DNA from: JBDHRG01 sp039807445
GTDB lineage: Bacteria > Pseudomonadota > Gammaproteobacteria > Competibacterales > Competibacteraceae
Length of the DNA stretch: 11,721 bases
Assembly: GCA_039807445.1 (NCBI GenBank)
Contig: JBDHRG010000121.1
Span: 1 to 11,721 of the forward strand
Direction of reading: 5' to 3'
Shown: positions 5,983 to 11,721 of the stretch, one piece after another
Position numbering within the stretch: position 1 is the first letter of the stretch
Layout of the letters: each line of letters begins with the position of its first letter
Program-made: the position numbers and the translations under genes
Notes under the pieces: model-generated
Databases searched by the model: none
What the model saw: only the letters and a program-made list of their open reading frames with translations
What the model was told of the DNA's origin: nothing

Positions 5983-8169
5983 TCAGGCGGCAAGGCGTTC
6001 GCCGATCGCGGCCATCAGCGCCGCGAGCGCCGGCTCGACCTCTTCCTGGCCGGCATAGGCCGCGCGCTCGAGCACCTTCGAGATGCTCGGCGAGGCTTCG
6101 CCGCCGTGCACGCGCATCACCGGCTGATCTAGCCAGTCGAAGAAGCGGCGCTGGATCTCGTCGCCGAGCAGTGCGCCGTAGGAGGTGCCGAGACTGCCCT
6201 GCTCGACGATGAGCACGTTGTTGGTCTTGCGGATACTGGCTCCGATGGTTTCCCAGTCGAGACCGGCGCGGTCGAGCGAGCGCAGGTCGATCACTTCGAT
6301 GTCCAGGCCGAGGCTCTCGATCGCACGCAAGGTCGGGGCGACCATGCCCAGGTAGGTCAGCACGGTGGCGCGGCGGCCGGGTCGCACGACGCGTGCCTTG
6401 CCGAGCGGGATGCAGTAGTCGTAATCGTCGACCGGTGCCGGACCGCTGCTCGCGTACAGGTCGACGTGCTCGATCACCAGCACGGGATCCTTGCAGCGCA
6501 GTGCGCTGTTCATCAGGCCGATGTAGTCGAACGGGGTCGAGGGTGCGACGATGCGCCAGCCGGGCGCAGTGGCGAAGATTCCGGCCGGATCCATCGAGTG
6601 CTGCGAACCGTAGCCGGTCCCCATCGCGACCTTGGTGCGCAACACCAGCGGTACATCGATGTCGCCGCCGAACATGTGGCGCACCTTGCCGATCTGGTTG
6701 AACACCTGGTCGGCGGCGACCCACATGAAGTCCGGATACATGAATTCGACCACCGGCGTGTAGCGGCCATCGATCGCGAGACCGCCGCCGAGGCCGACGA
6801 ACGCGTTCTCGCTGATCGGCGTACCGAGCACGCGGTCGGGGAAGACCTCCTTGAGGCCACGGGTGGCCCCGTTGGTGCCGCCGCGCAGGCGGTGCACGTC
6901 TTCACCCATGACCACGATGCCCGGATCGGTGTCCATGCGCCGGCGCATGACCTCGGCGACCGCATCGATGAACTTGGTATCGCGCAGCGAGCCCGTGTAG
7001 CCGTCGAGCTCGGCGGTACGCACGCCGGCGAACTCCGACAGATCGCCGCGCACGCCGAAATCGCGGAAGTCCGGCGAAGGCCAGAGTTCGGCGCGGATGC
7101 GGCGCTTGTCGCCGTGGCGTTCGGTCAGTTCGGCGACGATGTCCTCCATCGTCGTGCGCACGCGGCTGCGCAGCGCGTCGACCTGCTCGGCGCTGATCAG
7201 TCCGCGGCGGATCATTTCGGCAGCGACCCTGTCGATCGGGTCGCGGGCGCGCCACTGCGCCTCCTCTTCCTTGCTGCGGTAGCCGAAGGCACTGCCGGCG
7301 AACGGACCGTTCTGGTGGAAGTAGCGGTAGACCTCGGCCTCGACCACGCTCGGGCCGCGCCTCGCCCGCATGTGCTCGACCGCCTTCGACATCGCCAGGT
7401 AGACGGCCAGCGGGTCCATGCCGTCGACCCGCCAGGCGGCGATGTTGAAGGCCGAGCCGCGCGCCGAGAGCCTGGGCTCGGCGGTCGACTCGTCGACGGT
7501 GGTCGACACCGCGTACAGGTTGTTCTCGATGAAGAAGCACACCGGCAGCGCCCAGGCGCCGGCGAGATTCATCGTTTCCAGCACCGAGCCGATGTTCACC
7601 GCACCGTCGCCGAAGTAGCTGACGGCGACGCGATCGGTGCCGGCATGCTTGTGGCACCAGGCGGCACCGGCGGCCATCGGCACGCCGCCGCCGACGATCG
7701 CGTTGGTGCCGAGCGCGCCGGCCTCGGCCCAGCGCAGGTGCATCGAGCCGCCACGGCCTTTGCAGAAGCCCTGGGCGAGCCCCATGATCTCGGCCAGCGT
7801 CTTGCGCAGCAGTTCGCGCAGCGCAGTGTCGAAGTCCGCGTTCGGGTCGAACCCATCGGGACGGATGTGGGCCAGCGCCTTGGCCAGGAACTGGTGATGG
7901 CCGCGATGCGAGCCGTTGATCTGGTCGCCGGCGCCGAGGGCGAGGACGGAGCCGACGGCGCCGCCCTCCTGGCCGATGCTGGCGTGCGCCGGACCGTGGA
8001 TCAGGCCCTCACCGGCGAGCGCCAGCACGGCTTCCTCGAAGCCGCGGACGATCTGCATCTGCGTCAGCATCGTGCCGAGCAGTGCGGGATCGGCGCGATC
8101 CCAGTCTTCGGCGGTGGTTTCCAGGGCGATCCATGCCGCCTTGGGGCTCAGGGTCTGTTCGATTGTCAT
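5983..8169 (-). CDS. 2-oxoacid dehydrogenase E1, fused alpha-beta subunits (thiamine diphosphate-dependent)
   Basis: A 728-residue fusion of the usually separate E1 alpha and beta chains. The alpha part (about 25-350) has a GHRGHHQFL-like loop (SHRGHHQFL, 87-95), GRGGSMHL, and the thiamine diphosphate motif from GDG (187-189) to ENN (215-217). After a short charged linker, the beta part (about 395-728) has MGEDV (421-425), PISENAFVG with the likely cofactor-contacting Glu454, and GSQHSMDP (521-528) with the conserved His524. The enzyme decarboxylates a 2-oxo acid (or cleaves acetoin) and passes the acyl group to E2. The alpha segment CKGRGGSMHL with TNAIVGGGVP recalls acetoin-type E1. Specificity between pyruvate, branched-chain acids and acetoin is not settled. 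The start at 8169 has only a weak upstream purine run. It is 22 bases after the SDR gene. Confidence 0.92.
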   Translation of the reverse strand: MTIEQTLSPKAAWIALETTAEDWDRADPALLGTMLTQMQIVRGFEEAVLALAGEGLIHGPAHASIGQEGGAVGSVLALGAGDQINGSHRGHHQFLAKALAHIRPDGFDPNADFDTALRELLRKTLAEIMGLAQGFCKGRGGSMHLRWAEAGALGTNAIVGGGVPMAAGAAWCHKHAGTDRVAVSYFGDGAVNIGSVLETMNLAGAWALPVCFFIENNLYAVSTTVDESTAEPRLSARGSAFNIAAWRVDGMDPLAVYLAMSKAVEHMRARRGPSVVEAEVYRYFHQNGPFAGSAFGYRSKEEEAQWRARDPIDRVAAEMIRRGLISAEQVDALRSRVRTTMEDIVAELTERHGDKRRIRAELWPSPDFRDFGVRGDLSEFAGVRTAELDGYTGSLRDTKFIDAVAEVMRRRMDTDPGIVVMGEDVHRLRGGTNGATRGLKEVFPDRVLGTPISENAFVGLGGGLAIDGRYTPVVEFMYPDFMWVAADQVFNQIGKVRHMFGGDIDVPLVLRTKVAMGTGYGSQHSMDPAGIFATAPGWRIVAPSTPFDYIGLMNSALRCKDPVLVIEHVDLYASSGPAPVDDYDYCIPLGKARVVRPGRRATVLTYLGMVAPTLRAIESLGLDIEVIDLRSLDRAGLDWETIGASIRKTNNVLIVEQGSLGTSYGALLGDEIQRRFFDWLDQPVMRVHGGEASPSISKVLERAAYAGQEEVEPALAALMAAIGERLAA

Positions 8170-8191
8170 GAGAGGTTTCCCGGGGTGGGGT

Positions 8192-8974
8192 TCAGAGGTA
8201 GCCGTTCGCGGTCCAGCCGCCGTCGATGGCGACGACCTGGCCGGTGATGTAGGCGGATTCGTTCGAGGCGAGGAACAGCGCCAGGCGGGCGATCTCGTCG
8301 GCCGTGCCCAGCCGGTGCAGCGGCGTGCGGCGGGTCAGTGCCGCGTCGTCCAGGCGGCCTTCGTCGACGAGCTGGTCGACGAGTTCGGTGCGGACATAGC
8401 CGGGGGCGATGGCGTTGACGCGGATGCCGGCATCGGCCCACTCGACGGCGAGCACCTTGCTCAGCATCGCCACGCCACCCTTGGTCACGCAGTAGGCAGC
8501 GCGGTTGGGTGCCGCGACGATGCCGTACATCGAGGCGAGATTGAGGATCACGCCACCGTTGGCCGACACCATGTGCCGCGCGGCGGCCTGGGCGCACAGG
8601 AAGACACCGGTCAGGTTGATGTCGAGCGCGCGTTGCCAGGTCTGCAGCGGCAGCTCGAGCGTCGGCTGGTTGGCCGAGATGCCGGCGTTGTTGACGAGCA
8701 CATCGATACCCCCGAAGCGCTCGCCTGCGGCGGTGAAGACGGATTCGACCGCCGCAGCGTCACACACCGAAGCGACTTGCGCGAACACTTCGGTGCCGGC
8801 CGCACGCAGCTCGGCGGCAGTGGCCTCCAGCCTGTCGCCGTCGATGTCGAGCAGCACCAGGCGCGCGCCCGAGGCAGCGAAGGCTTCGGCGACGGCCTTG
8901 CCGATGCCGGCGGCGGCACCGGTGACGACCACGGTCCGACCGATCAGGTCGGGATAGCGGATATAAGGGGACAT
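8192..8974 (-). CDS. NAD-dependent short-chain dehydrogenase/reductase
   Basis: A 260-residue classical SDR. The cofactor loop TGAAAGIG is at residues 18-25, the acidic Asp43 after beta-2 favours NAD over NADP, NNAG is at 95-98, and the catalytic Ser148, Tyr161 and Lys165 lie in LASMYG and YCVTK. The C-terminal GQVVAIDGG is typical. It most likely oxidises a hydroxyl on a small substrate. The ATG at 8974 is preferred because GGAG lies six bases upstream. An in-frame ATG at 8998 would give 268 residues and overlaps the livF stop as ATGA, which is also plausible by coupling. Position between an importer and a 2-oxoacid dehydrogenase suggests it makes the oxo compound used by E1, for example from a 2-hydroxy acid or diol. 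That is an inference from order only. Confidence 0.93.
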   Translation of the reverse strand: MSPYIRYPDLIGRTVVVTGAAAGIGKAVAEAFAASGARLVLLDIDGDRLEATAAELRAAGTEVFAQVASVCDAAAVESVFTAAGERFGGIDVLVNNAGISANQPTLELPLQTWQRALDINLTGVFLCAQAAARHMVSANGGVILNLASMYGIVAAPNRAAYCVTKGGVAMLSKVLAVEWADAGIRVNAIAPGYVRTELVDQLVDEGRLDDAALTRRTPLHRLGTADEIARLALFLASNESAYITGQVVAIDGGWTANGYL

Positions 8975-8994
8975 TCGGATCTCCGGGGCAAGAC

Positions 8995-9708
8995 TCATAC
9001 GGTTAGCCACTCGCGCATCACGGGCGAATCGCTGCTGACTTCCTCGGGGCCACCTTCGAAGACGATGCGGCCGTGGCCCATCACCAGCACGCGCCGGGCG
9101 ACCTTGAGCGCGATCGTCAGCTTCTGCTCCACCAGCAGCACGGCGACGCCGGCGCGGCGGATCTCTTCGATGACCTCGGCGACGACCTGGACGATCTTCG
9201 GCGCGAGACCCTCGGTCGGCTCGTCGATCAGGATCAGCTTGGGATTGCCGAGCAGCGATCGGCAGATGGTCAGCATCTGCTGCTCGCCGCCGGAGAGGCT
9301 GCCGGCCTTGGTGTCGAGACGCTCGCGCAGGCGCGGAAAGAACTCGAACATGCGTTCGACGCTCCACTGCGCATACCCGGAATGCGCGGGCTGCAGGCCG
9401 ATGCGCAGGTTCTCGCGCACGGTCAGGTTGGCGAACACCAGCCGCTCCTCGGGCACGTAGGCCAGTCCGGCGCGCGCGACGTGGTAGGGCTTGCGACCGA
9501 CCAGTTCTTCCTGGTCGAGGCACACCGAGCCCGAGCTCGGCGGAACCAGCCCCATCAGCGCCTTCAGCGTGGTCGAGCGTCCGGAGCCGTTGCGGCCGAG
9601 CAGCGCGACCACTTCGCCGGGCTGCACCGACAGCGAGACGCCCTGCAGGATGTGGCTCTTGCCGTAGTGTGCGTGCAGGTCCTGGACTTCGAGCAGGTTC
9701 GGTTTCAT
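8995..9708 (-). CDS. livF: ABC importer ATP-binding protein, LivF type
   Basis: A 237-residue ATPase subunit of a branched-chain-amino-acid-class (HAAT) importer, peripheral on the inner membrane face. The Walker A loop reads GRNGSGRST (38-46): Arg44 replaces the usual catalytic Lys, checked on the DNA as codon CGC at 9579-9577. The signature LSGGE (138-142) is canonical. Walker B LILIDEP (158-164) keeps the catalytic Glu163. The H-loop position is Gln195, which is normal in LivF. The ATG at 9708 has AGGAGG seven bases upstream and overlaps the livG TGA by four bases. A longer frame to 9822 overlaps livG and is not used. Family members carry leucine-like amino acids, but also urea, amides and aromatic or short carboxylic acids. 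The substrate here is unknown. Confidence 0.93.
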   Translation of the reverse strand: MKPNLLEVQDLHAHYGKSHILQGVSLSVQPGEVVALLGRNGSGRSTTLKALMGLVPPSSGSVCLDQEELVGRKPYHVARAGLAYVPEERLVFANLTVRENLRIGLQPAHSGYAQWSVERMFEFFPRLRERLDTKAGSLSGGEQQMLTICRSLLGNPKLILIDEPTEGLAPKIVQVVAEVIEEIRRAGVAVLLVEQKLTIALKVARRVLVMGHGRIVFEGGPEEVSSDSPVMREWLTV

Positions 9709-10463
9709 GCGGTCACCTCCTCGCCCAGATAGGCTTCGCGCACGCGGGGGTTCTCGCGCACTTCGAGCGGCGTGCCGGTGGCGATGATCTCGCCGTAGAC
9801 CAGGACGCTGATGCGGTCGCACAGCGAGAACACGACGTTCATGTCGTGCTCGACGATCAGCAGCGTACGGCCCGCGGTGATGCCGCGGATCAGATCGACG
9901 GCGTAGTCGGTCTCTTCGTGCGACATGCCGGCCATCGGCTCGTCGAGCAGCATCACGTCGGGGGCGGAGGCGAGCGTCATGCCGATCTCGAGCGCGCGCT
10001 GCTCCGAGTAGCCGAGGTCGCCGGCCGGCGTCTCGCGCCGCGCGACCAGCCGGACCTGCTCCAGCAGCTGCTCGGTGTCCTCGTTGACCGCGTGCAGGCG
10101 GCCGATGCGACGGAACAGCGAGAACGTGTAGCCGTGGCGCCGCATGACGGCGATGCGCAGGTTCTCGAACACCGACAGCCGCGGGAAGATGTTGGTGATC
10201 TGGAACGAGCGCGCCAGCCCGAGGCGGTTGATCCGGTGCGGCGCGAGGCCGCCGATCGGCGCGTCGTTGAGCCTGATCTCGCCCGAGCTCGGCGCGTAAT
10301 GGCCGGAGATCAGGTGGAACAGCGTCGACTTGCCGGCGCCGTTCGGGCCGATCACGGCGTGACGTTCGCCGCGCCGCACCTCGAGATCGACGCCACGCAT
10401 GATCTCGGACGGGCCGAAGGATTTGCGCAGCGCGTGGATGGAGAGCACCACATCGGTCGTCAC
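9705..10463 (-). CDS. livG: ABC importer ATP-binding protein, LivG type
   Basis: A 252-residue ATPase subunit paired with LivF. Walker A GPNGAGKST (39-47) is canonical, the Q-loop Gln is in RSFQITNIFP (Gln88), Walker B VMLLDEP (170-176) holds Glu175, and the H-loop His206 is in IVEHD. The signature loop is LGYSEQR (150-156) where LivG proteins usually read LSxGEQR, so the Ser and Gly positions look exchanged. The start is a GTG at 10463. GGAGGAG (10471-10477) lies seven bases upstream, the GTG overlaps the livM TGA by four bases, and no ATG is in frame nearby. The open frame upstream to 11234 is a shadow of livM. Together with livF it powers the permease encoded just upstream. Confidence 0.93.
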   Translation of the reverse strand: MTTDVVLSIHALRKSFGPSEIMRGVDLEVRRGERHAVIGPNGAGKSTLFHLISGHYAPSSGEIRLNDAPIGGLAPHRINRLGLARSFQITNIFPRLSVFENLRIAVMRRHGYTFSLFRRIGRLHAVNEDTEQLLEQVRLVARRETPAGDLGYSEQRALEIGMTLASAPDVMLLDEPMAGMSHEETDYAVDLIRGITAGRTLLIVEHDMNVVFSLCDRISVLVYGEIIATGTPLEVRENPRVREAYLGEEVTA

Positions 10464-11721
10464 GATTCGGCTCCTCCGTGGGTGGGGGTGGAGGCGGCCG
10501 GGGCGGCGGCCGCGCGATCGGCCTCGAAACCCCGGCGCGCGCTGCGCAGCAGCATCAAGCCGGCACCGAACAGACCCAGTGGCACCGACCAGGTCAGCGG
10601 ATTCCCGGGCGACCAGGCGAAGCCGAACAGGTCCACCGGCGGCCATGCGCTGCCGGGGCGCAGCTGAGCCTGGTACTCGGGGGCCATCAGCGTGTGTGCG
10701 AGCTCGACCAGCACAACGATCGCAGCGCCGAGACCGAGACCTGCGGCGAGCGAGCGCGCGTAGGGGAGGGCGAGACGGCCAAGACCGCGCTCGCGGATCA
10801 GGCGGGCGTTGTGCGCGAGCAGGCCGCTCAGCCCCGCGGGCGCGAACAGCATGATCAGCACGAAGATCAGCCCCTGGTACAGCAGCCATGACCGCGACAC
10901 GTCGGAGACCGCGAAGCCGAACAGGCTCATCGCCGCGGCGCCGAGCGCCGGGCCGAGGAAGTACGTGGTGCCGCCGATGAAGGTGTGCAGAACCACCGCG
11001 GCCGAGACCGGGATCGCGAACAGCACGTAGTTGGCCGATTCGCTCGACACCGCCTGCAAGCCGCCGGCGATTCCGGCGAACATCGCCGACAGCGCGAACA
11101 CCAGCACCTTGATGCGGTGGGTGTCGTAGCCGAGGAAGCGCACGCGGTGCTCGTTCTCGCGGATCGCGAGCGTCAGCCGGCCCATCGGCGTCTGGCTGAA
11201 GGCGTACAGCGCGAGCGCGGCCAGCACGACCCACACCAGCGTCAGGTAGTACACCTCGCCGGCGCTGCCGAAATCGAAACCCAGCGACGGCATGCGCATC
11301 GATGAGATGCCTGCCTCGCCACCGAAGGTGGCGCTCAGGTGCGGGGCCAGCGCATGCAGCAGCTCGGCGATGGCCAGTGTCACCATCGAGAAGTACACCC
11401 CGCTGCGCTGGGTGGCGAACCAGCCGAACACCAGGCCGACGGCGAAGCCGGCTACCCCGCCGACCGCGGGCAGCAGCGGCGTGGGCAGACCCAAACCTGC
11501 CTCGACCGCCTTCATCGCGTGCAGCGTGGCGAAGGTGCCGATGCCGAAGAAGGCCGCGTGACCGAAGGACAGCAGACCCGCCTGGCCGGTCAGCAGGTTG
11601 AAAGCCAGCGCGAACAGCGCGGCGATCAGCATCTGGATGCCGGCGTTGACGTGGCTCGCCGAGAACAGCAGCGGCACGAGCGCCAGCAGTACCAGGCCGC
11701 CGCCGATCAGCCCGATATTGC
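10460..11721 (-). CDS. livM: ABC importer permease, LivM type (5' end outside window)
   Basis: A hydrophobic inner-membrane permease of the HAAT importer class. At least 419 codons are in view, and the frame stays open to base 11721 through a membrane-like segment (IGLIGGGLVLLALVPLLF), so the true start lies beyond the window; the GTG at 11677 is internal. Family landmarks include NLLTGQAGLLSFGHAAFFGIG near the N-terminus and the cytoplasmic coupling loop IRENEHRVRFLGYD, followed by FALSAMFAGIAGGL. The usual core ends near FAPAGLSGLL. About 115 further residues follow, with two more predicted membrane spans (around 10687-10753 and 10544-10588) and a polar Ala-rich tail. Its TGA overlaps the livG GTG. 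A LivH-type partner permease and a binding protein are expected upstream, outside the window. Confidence 0.92.
   Translation of the reverse strand, partial: NIGLIGGGLVLLALVPLLFSASHVNAGIQMLIAALFALAFNLLTGQAGLLSFGHAAFFGIGTFATLHAMKAVEAGLGLPTPLLPAVGGVAGFAVGLVFGWFATQRSGVYFSMVTLAIAELLHALAPHLSATFGGEAGISSMRMPSLGFDFGSAGEVYYLTLVWVVLAALALYAFSQTPMGRLTLAIRENEHRVRFLGYDTHRIKVLVFALSAMFAGIAGGLQAVSSESANYVLFAIPVSAAVVLHTFIGGTTYFLGPALGAAAMSLFGFAVSDVSRSWLLYQGLIFVLIMLFAPAGLSGLLAHNARLIRERGLGRLALPYARSLAAGLGLGAAIVVLVELAHTLMAPEYQAQLRPGSAWPPVDLFGFAWSPGNPLTWSVPLGLFGAGLMLLRSARRGFEADRAAAAPAASTPTHGGAES
10471..10477 (-). promoter_or_regulatory. Ribosome binding site that fixes the GTG start of livG
   Basis: GGAGGAG on the minus strand lies seven bases before GTG at 10463, inside the last codons of livM. 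It decides for the non-ATG start and for coupling to livM translation. Confidence 0.6.

Noticed and set aside
5474..6724. Long N-terminal extension of the E2 frame to 6724
   Set aside because: The extension is Arg-rich, overlaps the VOC and E1 genes in another frame, and has no lipoyl or other domain. The E2 domain begins right after a good ribosome site at 5473.
6466..8247. 593-codon open frame on the plus strand opposite the E1 gene
   Set aside because: It is exactly antisense to a well-recognised fused E1, has a His/Arg/Asp-rich composition with no recognisable motif, and is explained by the scarcity of stop codons opposite GC-rich coding DNA. Similar long plus-strand frames at 1273-2592, 2766-3869, 4211-5488, 7916-9460 and 9669-10667 were rejected for the same reason.
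10464..11234. Extended livG frame to 11234
   Set aside because: It is a shadow frame inside livM. The GTG at 10463, with its ribosome site and 4-base overlap, is the natural start.

Overview
This 11.7 kb window comes from a GC-rich genome, probably a betaproteobacterium of the Burkholderiales/Rhodocyclales type. That guess rests on base composition, protein style and a G/C-rich intergenic inverted repeat; no rRNA or other phylogenetic marker is present. Nearly all coding capacity is on the minus strand. The only plus-strand gene is an IclR-type regulator near the left end.

Left part (1-2406). The first 28 codons of a minus-strand gene, possibly an MBL-fold hydrolase, leave the window at base 1. 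It is divergent from the IclR-family regulator (210-1109). The 124-bp AT-rich gap between them holds overlapping candidate promoters and a short palindrome. After the regulator comes a long inverted repeat (about 1142-1240), then the minus-strand hpd gene for 4-hydroxyphenylpyruvate dioxygenase (1324-2406), a tyrosine catabolism enzyme.

Middle scar (2516-2797). The space between hpd and lpd holds the C-terminal remnant of an IS5-family transposase, still carrying a YREK catalytic signature, plus one probable terminal inverted repeat. Its upstream edge lies at the stop codon of the neighbouring lpd gene.

Right part (2799-11721, all minus strand). In transcription order the genes are livM (5' end outside the window), livG, livF, an NAD-type short-chain dehydrogenase, a fused alpha-beta E1 2-oxoacid dehydrogenase, a small VOC-fold protein, a lipoyl E2 acyltransferase and the E3 lpd. 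Four-base overlaps or gaps of 11-24 bases join all of them, so they read as one operon. The simplest joint function is a catabolic module. An ABC importer of the branched-chain amino acid class takes up a small acid, amino acid or hydroxy compound, and the SDR oxidises a hydroxyl. The E1/E2/E3 complex then converts the resulting 2-oxo compound (or cleaves an acetoin-like one) to acyl-CoA, CO2 or aldehyde, and NADH. The substrate cannot be read from sequence.

The most unusual points are a dedicated complete oxoacid dehydrogenase complex with fused E1 attached to its own importer, a VOC protein translationally coupled to E2, and a pair of ATPase subunits whose motif substitutions would all fall in the same one of the two ATP sites.
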